The notes below the pieces were generated by a model, which was given only the letters and a program-made list of their open reading frames with translations, searched no databases and was not told the DNA's origin. Shown here one piece after another: positions 25,636-35,200 of a stretch of DNA of 52,529 bases. Numbering within the stretch: position 1 is the first letter of the stretch; each line of letters begins with the position of its first letter. The stretch comes from Bacteroidota bacterium (GTDB lineage Bacteria; Bacteroidota; Bacteroidia; Chitinophagales; Chitinophagaceae), in the NCBI GenBank assembly GCA_023417815.1, contig JAEZEI010000015.1:1-52529 (forward strand), written 5' to 3'. A program made the translations under genes and the position numbers.

Positions 25636-25860
25636 ATGCACAGAACTGACGGCGACCTGAAGGATAACACCAAATATGCCAGGTAGTACTACGATGATAA
25701 TACACTGAGATACCCGGAGATGGATGGTATGGCCGTGACAGCCTGCGTAGGTGCCTACTGAAAGCAATACGAGGAATGGGTGGCACAGTAAAGAGGTGGC
25801 GGCTTTCAGGGCAAACTGCTAAATGCCTGCTGGTAATGATACGAAGCTGCTTTTGCATAA
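25636..25860 (+). pseudogene. Decayed reading frame with five in-frame stops
   Basis: From ATG 25636 the frame reads protein-like segments DGDLKDNTKYA, YYDDNTLRYPEMDGMAVTAC, KQYEEWVAQ and GFQGKLLNACW, interrupted by TAG (25684), TGA (25759), TAA (25789) and TAA-TGA (25834-25839). It then ends at TAA 25858. No frameshift is needed between segments. Several stops fall where an aromatic residue would fit, consistent with point decay of Trp or similar codons. I do not recognise the family. Confidence 0.4.
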
Positions 25861-25892
25861 CTAAAGATTTTTGTAAGCTTCTTTCCAGCGAA

Positions 25893-26002
25893 GGCAGATA
25901 AAAAACCAAAAGGAAACGGAATAAAAGATGGCCTTGTGTGGTGGGTCTTGTGTTTATGCCGTAGTCTTTTGGTTTTTTTGTCAGGTCTGTGCGTGGGCTG
26001 CC
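25893..26002. other. Long hairpin A with conserved apical half
   Basis: Perfect 13-bp arms AAAAAACCAAAAG (25900-25912) and CTTTTGGTTTTTT (25966-25978) enclose 53 nt. That inner part pairs further through ACGG/CCGT and ATAAA/TTTAT. An outer GGCAG/CTGCC pair (25893-25897 with 25998-26002) closes the element with a 19-nt 3' bulge. The inner 53 nt match hairpin B at about 75 percent, although the arms are unrelated. Confidence 0.75.
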
Positions 26003-26102
26003 GTAGCTACCTTTGCTTATCAAAAACCTTTCAGGCAAAAGCTATGTATTTACCAGTGGTGAGCAGTAAATGAAAAGCAGCCATTTCTGACTGCTCTTGT
26101 GG

Positions 26103-26453
26103 TTAGTACTCTGAAGGTAGTAGCAGGCAATCATCAACCAGCCAAACAGTCGCCAGGTCGTATGGGAAGTCGCTGTACTCGATGGACTGTGTTGTCACCT
26201 TGTTGTGATTACCGTCTGTACAAAGAACTGAGAAAGAATAACCTTCCGTTCTATGGAAGTCCCAAACCTGAAACGGCTCCTTTCTAACCTTACCTTCACA
26301 TTGATGGCTGAGGATAAGGTCTATTAACCAGTAGGCTTTACATGCTTCAGCCATATCTCTTACACCATCGGTGTAGCGATAGCCAGTTAAACCGTGTTTG
26401 TAAAAGTTCTCTGAACCGTTGTTGCTTCCGAAGTAGTGATTTGCATTCTTCAT
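26103..26453 (-). CDS. DUF6876 family protein
   Basis: The 116-residue protein contains ENFYKHGLTGYRYTDGVRDM, then AYWLIDLILSHQ, FQVWDF, VLCTDGN and a C-terminal LLLPSEY, the pattern I know for the DUF6876 family found on Bacteroidota accessory elements. It appears complete. Its function is unknown. It lies on the minus strand between long hairpins A and B. Confidence 0.8.
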   Translation of the reverse strand: MKNANHYFGSNNGSENFYKHGLTGYRYTDGVRDMAEACKAYWLIDLILSHQCEGKVRKEPFQVWDFHRTEGYSFSVLCTDGNHNKVTTQSIEYSDFPYDLATVWLVDDCLLLPSEY

Positions 26454-26510
26454 GACTTAAAAATTTTAATTTTTAAAAGAAAAAAGAGAAAAAAAGAAAG
26501 CATCATCACC

Positions 26511-26625
26511 AGGCGGCGTGGCTGGCTGCAAAGAAGCAACGCAATAAAAGAAGGCTATGTGCGTGGGCTATGTGTTTATGGCGGAATTTCTTTGCAGCCA
26601 AAGGAATGGACTGCGGAAGCCGCCT
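26511..26625. other. Long hairpin B with conserved apical half
   Basis: Perfect 13-bp arms TGGCTGCAAAGAA (26523-26535) and TTCTTTGCAGCCA (26588-26600) enclose 52 nt homologous to the inner part of hairpin A. An outer 7-bp AGGCGGC/GCCGCCT stem (26511-26517 with 26619-26625) leaves an 18-nt 3' bulge, as in A. The inner pair that is ACGG/CCGT in A is ACGC/GCGG here, a compensatory G-C to C-G change. Confidence 0.78.
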
Positions 26626-26649
26626 AACTTGCTGAATTTTTTTTGTTCA

Positions 26650-26916
26650 TCAACGATCAGAAAGGGAGAGCATGAGTAAGGAAAAAGCAATTAGAATAGC
26701 GAAGGCAACAACTCCAAACACTTTATGTCGGTAAGTAGTTTTCTCTTCCACATCCTGTACATCTTCATCATCACCTGTAAACAGGTAATACAGGCTTTCA
26801 ATTACTTGCTTCAACATTAGAAGTAAAATACAAAATCCTACTGATTGGGCATAGCAGGTAAGTTCGGTAAGAAGCGTGAGCAAAAAGGTAAAAGCGCCTG
26901 CGGCCAAAAGAAGCAT
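26650..26916 (-). CDS. Small membrane protein of unknown function
   Basis: I start at ATG 26914-26916 (MLLLAAGAFTFLLTLL), since upstream codons lie in hairpin-rich DNA. The 88-residue product has two or three hydrophobic segments, an acidic loop (TGDDEDVQDVEE) and a C-terminal helix VVAFAILIAFSLLMLSL. I do not recognise the family. Hydrophobic low-complexity frames can arise by chance, so this is a moderate call. Confidence 0.5.
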   Translation of the reverse strand: MLLLAAGAFTFLLTLLTELTCYAQSVGFCILLLMLKQVIESLYYLFTGDDEDVQDVEEKTTYRHKVFGVVAFAILIAFSLLMLSLSDR

Positions 26917-27004
26917 AGCTGTGCCGGGTAGTAACCGGCACTGTAGCTTAGGGGCACCGCGTGCCGTCAAAAGCCACTGGAGTGAGGGACGAATGGAAGT
27001 GGCG

Positions 27005-27160
27005 GCGTGCGCCTGCCACAGTGGTGACTACAGAGCACGTCAGTGCGGTAGGCAGCTACGTAATACGCAAGGGTTTGGCGTGTGTTTTTGGTCTTCTGGC
27101 ATTGTGGGCTGGGTCAAAAACCATGACAAACCCGCAGCTGTGGCAGGCCGCAAGGCACGC
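27005..27160. other. Long nested hairpin C
   Basis: An outer 6-bp GCGTGC/GCACGC stem (27005-27010 with 27155-27160) continues into an 11-bp GCCTGCCACAG/CTGTGGCAGGC stem (27011-27021 with 27138-27148). Inside it, GGGTTTG/CAAACCC (27071-27077 with 27127-27133) and GTTTTTG/CAAAAAC (27084-27090 with 27115-27121) form a second long stem. The apical 18 nt at 27097-27114 match hairpin A (25929-25946) in 15 of 18 positions. Confidence 0.6.
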
Positions 27161-27426
27161 AAAATTATTGGCAGCGGGTGGACTGAATGCGACCGAAATG
27201 AATGTAGGAAGTAGTGGAGCGGAATGGAACCCAGTGAGTATTGTAGCGTGGGCTTGCGAAAAGGTATGTGCATCACTTGTGCTTTGCTTTGTGCTTTGGA
27301 TAGTGTGCCATGCCTTGCAGCAAAAGGTCAAGGTACGAACGTGGTGTAATGTAGCGGAACGAAGGACGAAATGAATGAGGTGGCATGAAGGACACAAGAG
27401 CTGCCGTGACGAATGCCGTATGAGCT

Positions 27427-27543
27427 GCAAGCAATGTGACAAACTGCGAAGCACCCGAAGGGCAATGCAGGTGCAGCAATACCATAAAAGGTTTATAAAC
27501 TGCTTTATTGCTGCTGCTGCATTGGTTTGGCGCATCTGCTTGC
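27427..27543. other. Long nested hairpin D
   Basis: Nineteen-base arms at 27463-27481 (CAATGCAGGTGCAGCAATA) and 27506-27524 pair at 17 of 19 positions around a 24-nt loop. CAAAC/GTTTG (27440-27444 with 27525-27529) and GCAAGC/GCTTGC (27427-27432 with 27538-27543) extend it with an 18-nt 5' bulge. The loop does not resemble hairpins A-C. Confidence 0.6.
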
Positions 27544-27828
27544 CGAATAGGCATGAGGAACACCGCTTTACCTTGCAGCGTGGGCATAGTTGATGTGAGA
27601 AATCCTGTTGCATGGATTTATTCTGAAGCTGAAAAGAAGCGTTGGAAGAAAGCAAGTGCCATGAGGAACGAATGGCTATTGCTGTGGGAAGCCGAAGGTG
27701 GCTAATATCAAGCCTGGTGTTTTGGCTTAGCTACCGGAGGCTGGAGCCAATCGGCTCAATAGAATTACAGAACGTACAAGGGAGTGACACAACGATGTTG
27801 ATAGTAGTATTTCTGCCGGCAACAAAAT

Positions 27829-29808
27829 CTATACCTTAATTCTTTGTATTCTCACTGCATTTAAAATCGCTAACAACGCTACTCCTACATCCGCAATTAC
27901 TGCTTCCCACAAGGTTGCTACGCCGCCTGCACCCAATATTAATACGATTATTTTTACAGTCATTGCAAGGATAATATTTTGCCAAACGATGCTTCTTGTA
28001 ATTTTTCCGATTTTGATTGCTGATACTATTTTCGTTGGCTGGTCATTCTGAATTACTATGTCTGCGGTTTCAATTGTTGCATCACTTCCTAAACCGCCCA
28101 TTGCTATACCTGCATCTGCTAAAGCTACTACCGGCGCATCATTTACGCCATCACCTGCAAATGCAATTCGCCTTCCTTCGTTCTTTAACTGTTGTACTTT
28201 TTCTACTTTGTCTTCCGGTAGTAAATTGCCATAAGCTTTATCTATACCAATCACTTTTGCAACCTGGTCCACTACACTTTGTTTGTCGCCTGATAGCATT
28301 ACTGTTTGGATATTCAGTTTATGCATTTCATCTATTGCCTGCTTTGCATCTTCCTTAATTTCATCTGCAATGGTGATGTGACCCGCATAAGTATTATTAA
28401 CTGCCACTACCACTATCGTATCTACTACCTGTTCTAATTCTTTTGGGTAATCAATCTTAAACTTTTGCAACAGCTTTATGTTTCCTGCCAGCACTTCTTT
28501 GCCTTCAATGTTGCCTTTCAATCCATGTCCTGCAATTTCTTCTACACCTTCTACTTTTACATTGTCGTTCGCTTTGCCTGCAAACTCTGTAACTGCCTTG
28601 GCAATTGGATGTGTTGAGTGTTGTTCTATTGCCGATGTAAGTTTTAGCAGTTCCTCTTTGCTGATGTTACTTGGAGTTACCTGCTGCACTTTAAAAACAC
28701 CTTTGGTTAGTGTTCCGGTTTTATCCATTACAACGGTATTTATCTTAGTCATTACATCTAAGAAGTTGCCGCCCTTAAACAGTATTCCATTTCTTGATGC
28801 TAAACCAATTCCTCCAAAGTATCCTAAGGGTATTGAAACAACTAATGCGCATGGACAACTGATAACTAAGAATACTAATGCCCTATAAAACCATGTATTG
28901 AAAACATAATCATCTACAATGAAGTAAGGAACAAAACATACTGCCACTGCCAGGAAGAAAACAATAGGCGTATATACTTTTGCAAATCGTGAAATGAATA
29001 ATTGTGTTTGTGATTTTCTTGCTGTTGCATCCTGAACCATTTCTAAGATGCGGCTCAGTTTACTGTCTTTAAAAAGTGCATTCACTTTCACTTCAGAAAG
29101 TGTATTGAGATTTATCATTCCTGCATACACAGCTTCTCCTTTGTATTTTGTATCGGGTTTGCTTTCTCCCGTTAGTGCTGCTGTATTGAATGAGGCGTTC
29201 TCTGATAACAGTTCGCCATCTAACGCTACTTTCTCACCTGGTTTTACCTGTATTGTTTCGCCTAACGAAACGTTTTTGGGATTGATGGTTTGGGCACTTC
29301 CATCTCGCAAAACTGTTACTTCATCCGGTCGTATATCTAACAGTGCTTTGATGTTTCTTTTAGCATTATTTACTGCTGCATCCTGAAACCATTCTCCTAT
29401 CTGGTAGAAGACCATTACAGCAACTCCTTCTTCGTATTCGCCAATAATAAATGCACCGATTGTTGCTACACTCATCAATACAAATTCATTAAAGAAGTCG
29501 CCACGCTTCGATTTGCGGAAAGCAAGGTCAAGCACTTTTCTTCCGGCAAGTAAGTAAGCAATCAGGTTGATGATGAGTAATGGAATTTTAGGTATCTCTA
29601 CCTGGAAACCATATTCCAAAACAAGCAATACGACAAGAATTACTAATGCCAGCAGCAAATCCCAATGTGCTTTCCACCCCGTTTCTTCTGCACCGTGGTT
29701 ATGACCATCATCAGCAATATGCTGGTTTTCTTTGTTACTGTCTGTTATCTTTTCAAGCTGGTCTAACTGTAAGCCCTTAGCTTGTTCGTTGTTATGATTG
29801 TGTTCCAT
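27829..29808 (-). CDS. Zn/Cd/Pb-type P1B ATPase
   Basis: The 659-residue pump has a His-rich N-terminus (MEHNHNNEQ, DDGHNHG) and no CxxC domain. Core motifs are TGESKPDTKY, ISCPCALVVSIPLGYFGGIG, DKTGTLTKG, STHPIAKAV and GDGVNDAPVVALADAGIAMG. The last helix has ADVGVALLAILNAVRIQRI with the Asp-x-Gly metal ligand typical of P1B-2 exporters for Zn2+, Cd2+ and Pb2+. It is the last gene of the minus-strand metal block and follows the small transporter gene by 3 bp. Confidence 0.94.
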   Translation of the reverse strand: MEHNHNNEQAKGLQLDQLEKITDSNKENQHIADDGHNHGAEETGWKAHWDLLLALVILVVLLVLEYGFQVEIPKIPLLIINLIAYLLAGRKVLDLAFRKSKRGDFFNEFVLMSVATIGAFIIGEYEEGVAVMVFYQIGEWFQDAAVNNAKRNIKALLDIRPDEVTVLRDGSAQTINPKNVSLGETIQVKPGEKVALDGELLSENASFNTAALTGESKPDTKYKGEAVYAGMINLNTLSEVKVNALFKDSKLSRILEMVQDATARKSQTQLFISRFAKVYTPIVFFLAVAVCFVPYFIVDDYVFNTWFYRALVFLVISCPCALVVSIPLGYFGGIGLASRNGILFKGGNFLDVMTKINTVVMDKTGTLTKGVFKVQQVTPSNISKEELLKLTSAIEQHSTHPIAKAVTEFAGKANDNVKVEGVEEIAGHGLKGNIEGKEVLAGNIKLLQKFKIDYPKELEQVVDTIVVVAVNNTYAGHITIADEIKEDAKQAIDEMHKLNIQTVMLSGDKQSVVDQVAKVIGIDKAYGNLLPEDKVEKVQQLKNEGRRIAFAGDGVNDAPVVALADAGIAMGGLGSDATIETADIVIQNDQPTKIVSAIKIGKITRSIVWQNIILAMTVKIIVLILGAGGVATLWEAVIADVGVALLAILNAVRIQRIKV

Positions 29809-29811
29809 AAA

Positions 29812-30426
29812 TTAATGTATGAAAAATGAAATGATACCGGTAGCAACTAATGTTACTCCTGTTATTATACCTGCATTGTGTTCTATAGAATGCCAATTTA
29901 ATTTTAATAAGCCCTTGTAAGCGTAGCGTACAAGTAGCACCATACCTGTTGTTGTAATTACCAGGTACATGATTGCGATGAACAACACAAGCCATTTGGT
30001 ATGTGTGCCTGCCAACAAAAAGTATGCTTCTATCTCCATACATGGAGAAAAGAACATGGCTATTACCAAAGCTGTTATGATTGCGCTTTTTGACTTCTTT
30101 CTTTTTAATTCACTTTCTACATGAAAATGTTTGTGCTTGTGATGCCGGTAAATAAAAATTACTCCGATTGAAATAAGTATGACTGGAGCTATGATGTTTG
30201 TAAAATGTGTTACGCTATCATTCAGCTTAGCTCCTAATACACTTAACAGGACACCGATAAGAATTGTACTTAGACCATGTGCTAAGGCACAAATCAAAGT
30301 TACTTTGGTAACTTCCTGGGATGTCCAATGCTCTTTCCTTCCGATAGCAATTACAGGCAGCCAATGATTAGGTATTACTGCATGAAGCAAACTGATTATT
30401 AAAGCACCTGTAATTATAGAAATCAT
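29812..30426 (-). CDS. Polytopic membrane protein resembling NicO/UreH-type metal transporters
   Basis: The 204-residue protein has about six helices. It shows LLHAVIPNHWLPVIAIGR, LAHGLSTILIGV and FFSPCMEIEAYFLLAG, with His/Pro and Cys/Glu pairs inside helices, and a basic His-rich loop (RHHKHKHFH). This layout resembles the NicO/RcnA and LysE-like superfamily, so nickel, cobalt or another metal is likely. It overlaps the upstream methyltransferase gene by 4 bp and precedes the Zn/Cd ATPase. Confidence 0.65.
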   Translation of the reverse strand: MISIITGALIISLLHAVIPNHWLPVIAIGRKEHWTSQEVTKVTLICALAHGLSTILIGVLLSVLGAKLNDSVTHFTNIIAPVILISIGVIFIYRHHKHKHFHVESELKRKKSKSAIITALVIAMFFSPCMEIEAYFLLAGTHTKWLVLFIAIMYLVITTTGMVLLVRYAYKGLLKLNWHSIEHNAGIITGVTLVATGIISFFIH

Positions 30427-31025
30427 AATAGTCTTCTTACTGTTCTCTTGTATTCGGTATAATCTGTGCCATGTTGTGTTATCAAGAACTCTTCTTCCAA
30501 TCGTATTTGAATTTGTATGACGATGTAAGAAGTAGCAGCTACAAAAAATGTAACTGTATCAGGAATGATTAAAAAGATACCTATGATACTAAGTATCATC
30601 CCTAAAAAAATAGGGTTGCGTGACAGGCTGAACAATCCTGTTGTTATTAATTCTGTTCTGTTCTGTTCATCTATCCCTATTCTCCAGGATTGCTTCATGT
30701 GATATTGTGCTATTACTATCCAGATAAGCGAAGCATGAATAATAAATAAGCCTGTGTATTGCAACCAATCTGTTTTAAAAAAGGATATTGGGTTTAAGTA
30801 TTTATATGCGTTAGCAGATAAAGAGTAAAACAGGACTGCTATTACAAGCAGCCCGGTTAACACTTTCATTATTGTTCCTATGTAGTCATGTGCATTATCA
30901 CTTTTACCGAAGGTGACAGGATTAATACCTGTCTTCTTGTAAACTCTTACACTTGGTAAAATGAAAGTGATAAGAAGGTACACAAGTAAGAAAAGTGGCA
31001 GATAATATTTTAGGTATTGCAGCAT
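30423..31025 (-). CDS. Isoprenylcysteine carboxyl methyltransferase-like membrane protein
   Basis: The 200-residue protein has about five helices and the ICMT/PEMT C-terminal signature: LFSLSRNPIFLGMIL, then IQIRLEEEFL and YTEYKRTVRRLL. Such enzymes use SAM at the membrane. Bacterial members near metal efflux genes are common, but their substrate is not known. The stop codon overlaps the next start by 4 bp. Confidence 0.85.
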   Translation of the reverse strand: MLQYLKYYLPLFLLVYLLITFILPSVRVYKKTGINPVTFGKSDNAHDYIGTIMKVLTGLLVIAVLFYSLSANAYKYLNPISFFKTDWLQYTGLFIIHASLIWIVIAQYHMKQSWRIGIDEQNRTELITTGLFSLSRNPIFLGMILSIIGIFLIIPDTVTFFVAATSYIVIQIQIRLEEEFLITQHGTDYTEYKRTVRRLL

Positions 31026-31034
31026 AGAAATAGT

Positions 31035-32258
31035 TTAGTGTCCGTGTTCTCCTACGTTTGTCATTTTAGCGTTAATAAAGAAGGCTCCTTTTGTAACGAC
31101 TTTTGAATTTGGGAGAATGTTTTTGGTAAAGGTTATTTCTGTATAACCTACGTCTGATACCCCCTTTAGTACCTGCACCCTTTCAAAGTTCATTCCTGCT
31201 TCTTCATGTGCATGATCCTCCTCAGCGACTGCACTTTCATTTTCTTCGTGATGCTCCGGCGGCTTTTGATTGCTGACAACAAAAATGTAATCCTGCCCCT
31301 GGTAACTTACAATGGCATCACTGGGAACCGCAGGTAAAACCACTTCTCCAATACTAATAACGGCGGTTATACTCATGCCTTCTATCAACCCGGTTTTATC
31401 TCCTTTTACAATAGCATGTATAGGAATGGTTTTGCTTTCATTTGCAAAGGCGGTTCCAATAGAATATATCTGCGCATCGTACTCTTTACCGGCATTATTG
31501 GTTAATGTAAAATGTATAGTTTGATTGGCATGTAGCTTCGGTAAATCTTTTTCATACACATATAAATCAAGGTGAAGCTGGGAGTTGTTTACTATTTCGG
31601 CAATAGGAGTTGAAGGGTCAACGTTTGAGCCAATTTGTGCTGACACTGCACTTACTGTGCCGCTAATGGGTGCTTTTACAGCAATGGTGGTGATGATGTT
31701 TCCCCTGCTTACGCTGGCTGTAGAAATGCCCATTGTAGTTAGTTGCTTTTGCAAAGCATTTCGGGTAGCTCGTAATGTTGCCAATTCGGTTTGCACACGC
31801 TGCACATTTTTTAAAGGCGCTGCATTACCCTGCACTAATTCCTGTTGCCTGTTTAATTCTATTTCGGCAAGACTGATTTGCGCATTTGTGGTTTGCAATT
31901 CCTGTTGCATTCGAGCTACATCAGGATTAACAATGGTGGCAATCGTTTGACCTTTCTTAACAAAGTTTCCCGGCTGAATTAAGAGCGTTCTTATTACACC
32001 GCTGTTAACGGAAGTAACAAATGCCTTGTTTTGGTTGGGTACCGACAACATGCCATTTGCCTTAATAGATGTTTTCAGGTTTTTGAGTTCTATTGTGCCT
32101 AACTCAATGCCTGCTGTTTTCATTTGCAGTTCTGTTAGGGAAACAAAGTTTGACTGCTCTTCCTCTTTGTGTACTTCTTCTGCGGCTGTTTCCGTCTTCT
32201 TATTACCGCAAGATGTAAAAACGGCAAGTATGCTGATTATAAAAACAAATTTTCTCAT
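31035..32258 (-). CDS. RND efflux periplasmic adaptor lipoprotein (CzcB-like)
   Basis: The 407-residue protein has a lipoprotein signal ending FTSC (Cys17). A barrel-sandwich hybrid (GVIRTLLIQPGNFVKKGQTI and AVKAPISGTVSAVSAQIGSNV) flanks a coiled-coil hairpin (LQQELQTTNAQISLAEIELNRQ region). A His/Glu-rich stretch (PEHHEENESAVAEEDHAHEE) near residue 340 may bind metal. It links the inner-membrane pump to the outer-membrane channel and lies 5 bp after the CzcA-TolC fusion gene, which supplies both. Confidence 0.92.
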   Translation of the reverse strand: MRKFVFIISILAVFTSCGNKKTETAAEEVHKEEEQSNFVSLTELQMKTAGIELGTIELKNLKTSIKANGMLSVPNQNKAFVTSVNSGVIRTLLIQPGNFVKKGQTIATIVNPDVARMQQELQTTNAQISLAEIELNRQQELVQGNAAPLKNVQRVQTELATLRATRNALQKQLTTMGISTASVSRGNIITTIAVKAPISGTVSAVSAQIGSNVDPSTPIAEIVNNSQLHLDLYVYEKDLPKLHANQTIHFTLTNNAGKEYDAQIYSIGTAFANESKTIPIHAIVKGDKTGLIEGMSITAVISIGEVVLPAVPSDAIVSYQGQDYIFVVSNQKPPEHHEENESAVAEEDHAHEEAGMNFERVQVLKGVSDVGYTEITFTKNILPNSKVVTKGAFFINAKMTNVGEHGH

Positions 32259-32263
32259 CTGTA

Positions 32264-35200
32264 TTAGCGATTTAGATAATAGTTTAATTGGATAGCAGAC
32301 TGATTGTATTGCTGCAAAATGTCTAAGTAATTCTTCTGAATGTCTATTGCCTGGGATAAGTATTGGGTGAGTTCAGCAAAGTTAATTTCACCTCCACGAT
32401 AAGCAAGGTTTGAAGATGTAATGATTGCTTCTGCCTGTGACAAGCCTTTGCTTTCGTAGTATCTCAATAGTTCCTGGTCTTTCAATAATTGCTGGTACGA
32501 TTGATTGTAGCGTGTTAGTAAAGCAACCCTTTCGTAATTCAATACACTTTGCTGATAGTCCTGTTCAAACTGCGCTGCCTTTATCCTATTGCGGTAAGCA
32601 TTGCCGCCAAACAAGGGGATACCTACAGAAACGGAAAAGCCTGAAAAAGGATTAGATACTCCATACAATCGTTGTGAGAAAAACCTTCCCTGAAAATCGG
32701 GCTTGCGGCTCTGCTTCTGTACATTGAGTTCTGCCTGTGCAATACTTATATTTTGCTGTTGTAACTGCAATTGGGGGTGATTGTTTACAGTGGTGTCCGG
32801 CAGTTGAATTTCTATTTTTTGCATTAAAGACAATTCAGGTAAAAAGCTGTTCGTTGTATTCAGCAGCCTTTTCATTGTTTCCTGCTGCACCTGTATATCT
32901 CTTGCTAAAAGATTTAACTGCACAGTTGTTTCATTGGCTCTTGCCACTGCCGAAATACTGTCAAGCCCTGCGCTTTCGCCGGTCTTTACTCTTAATACTG
33001 CTGCCTTTGCCAATGATGTATAAATGCTATCTAATCGCTGCCAGAGTATTTGCCTGCTTTGCAAATACCATAGGGTGTAGTAAGTGGTTTGCACATCTCT
33101 CTTAATTTCCAATGCCCTGATCTGTTTAGAGATTTCAACTGACCTCACTTGCTGCTGCAACAGGTTTCTTCTTGCTTTATAAACACCAAACCATTCAATG
33201 CTTTGTGACAAGCCTATTTTCAAAACGCCTTGGCGGTCTTGCGGGTTGATGTCCTCATTCTCCACAAATACGCCGGTTTTTGGTATATCGAGCCAGGTGC
33301 CTTGTAGTGTTCTGCTTCTTTGAATTTGAATGTCGCTGGCACGCAGTTGCAGGTTGTTTAGCAATGCCGTGTCGTAAGCCGCATTGAATGAAATACGTGT
33401 TGCTGTATTAATGTCCTGTGCAAACAGGGATGGTGAAAATATTATTGCCGCTAACACTGTAACCACTTTTGGAATAATGTTATTCCCAATCTTTTTTGAT
33501 TTGGTAAACATGATGTATAGCAATGGCAGTACAATAAGTGTGAGTATGGTGGCTGTAATTAAACCGCCGATAACTACTGTAGCCAAAGGCTTCTGCACTT
33601 CAGCCCCCGCACTGGTGGAAGTTGCCATAGGTAAAAAACCTAATGAAGCAACAGCGGCTGTCATTAGTACCGGACGCAAACGGATTTTTGTGCCTTCTTT
33701 CACCCGTTCAACTACATCGTCCCAGCCTTCTTTTGCTAATTGGTTGAACATGCCAATGAGTACAATTCCATTTAACACCGCTACGCCAAAAAGGGCTATA
33801 AATCCTACACCTGCTGAAATGCTGAATGGCATTCCACGCAACAGCAAGGCAAATACACCACCAATGGCTGCCATTGGGATGGCGGTAAAGATTAGTGTTG
33901 CCTGTTTTGCTGAATGGAAAGTAAAATAAAGAAGGATGAAGATTAACAGTAAAGCTGCGGGTACAGCTATCATCAACCTTGCTGATGCAGCCTGCAGGTT
34001 TTCAAACGTACCGCCGTAGGTAAAATAATAGCCGGCTGGCAACTTGAAACCATTTAGCTTTTCCTGTATATCCTCTACCACCGATTGCACATCTCTGTCT
34101 TTTACATTAAAGCCAATTACAATTCTGCGTTTGGCATCTTCCCGGCTGATTTGTGCAGGTCCTTCTTTGAAAGCTATAGTTGCTAGCTGGCTTAATGGTA
34201 TTTGAGCGCCATTAGCCATTGGTATAAACAGGTTGGCTACATCTTCTATTGATGAACGATGTGTGCTGTCTAAACGAACAACCAAATCAAACTTCCGTTC
34301 GTTTTCATATACCACTCCGGCTGCCTGTCCCGCAAATGCAGTGCTTAACACCTGGTTTATGTCTTCTATGTTCAATCCATAGCTGGCTATTCGGCTGCGG
34401 TCATAGCTGACGGTGATTTGCGGCAAACCGGCTACTCTTTCTATTTGTGGCTCCGTTGCGCCTTCTACCGACTGAACAATGCCTGCTATCTGTGGAGCCA
34501 GGGCAACCAGTGTATCGAGATTTTCACCAAATATTTTAATAGCTACATCCTGCCTAACACCGGTCATCAGTTCATTAAACCGCATTTGAATAGGTTGATT
34601 GGCTTCAAAGAATATTCCTGGTATCACTTCTAACTTTTCAAGCATCAGGTTTGCTAATTCTTTATAGTCTTTTGTAGTTGTCCATTCATCTTTGTCTTTA
34701 AGTGTAATGATTAAGTCGGAAGCCTCCGGCGGCATGGGGTCGGTCGGTACTTCTGCACTACCCGTTTTACCGATTACTTCTTTTACTTCGGGAAACGACT
34801 TGATAATGCGGGATGCCTGCATGGATGTTTCAATGCTTTGCGAAAGGGAGGAGCCTTGTGGCAGGATGCAGTGGAAAGCGTAGTCGCCTTCTTCCAACTG
34901 GGGGATGAACTCGCCGCCCATATTGCTAAAGATGATGATACTTACAATGGTCAAAGCTGTTGCGGCTGTCACTACAATGTATTTCATCTTTATAGCAGCA
35001 TTTAATACAGGGGTGTAAAGCCGCTGAAAAAAATTCATCATTCTGTCGGAAAAAGTAACCTTGTGACTTATCTTTTTTGATAAGAACAAAGCAGACATCA
35101 TGGGAATGTAGGTAAGCGAAAGAATTAATGCACCTAAGATGGCAAAGCCTACTGTTTGCGCCATTGGTCCAAACATCTTGCCTTCGATACCTACGAGGGT

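Larger units (their letters stand above)
26917..27828. other. About 0.9 kb without a credible gene, rich in nested inverted repeats
   Basis: No frame gives a recognisable protein. Hairpins include GTGCCGG/CCGGCAC (26921-26941), GGCAC/GTGCC (26953-26965), the long structures at 27005-27160 and 27427-27543, and GAGCC-AATC-GGCTC upstream of the P-type ATPase stop codon. The motif GCGTGGGCT, shared with hairpin B and the 3' flank of hairpin A, recurs at 27246-27254. It could be a structured RNA or a decayed element. Confidence 0.6.

Noticed and set aside
25625..26038. A 137-residue minus-strand open frame opposite the decayed frame
   Set aside because: It is Arg/His/Pro-rich shadow sequence covering the terminator flank and hairpin A. 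The plus-strand reading is more protein-like.
25893..27160. Integron attC sites as an explanation of the hairpins
   Set aside because: attC sites conserve the outer core sites (RYYYAAC/GTTRRRY) and vary inside; here the inside is conserved and the arms vary, and no cassette spacing or integrase is seen.
26961..27374. A 137-residue plus-strand open frame
   Set aside because: It overlaps the frame above on the other strand, starts inside a hairpin and has no family motif. I could not support it.
27056..27655. A 199-residue minus-strand open frame
   Set aside because: Composition is Ser/His/Cys-rich with no helix or strand pattern or recognisable motif, and it covers hairpins C and D. It looks like chance openness of structured DNA.
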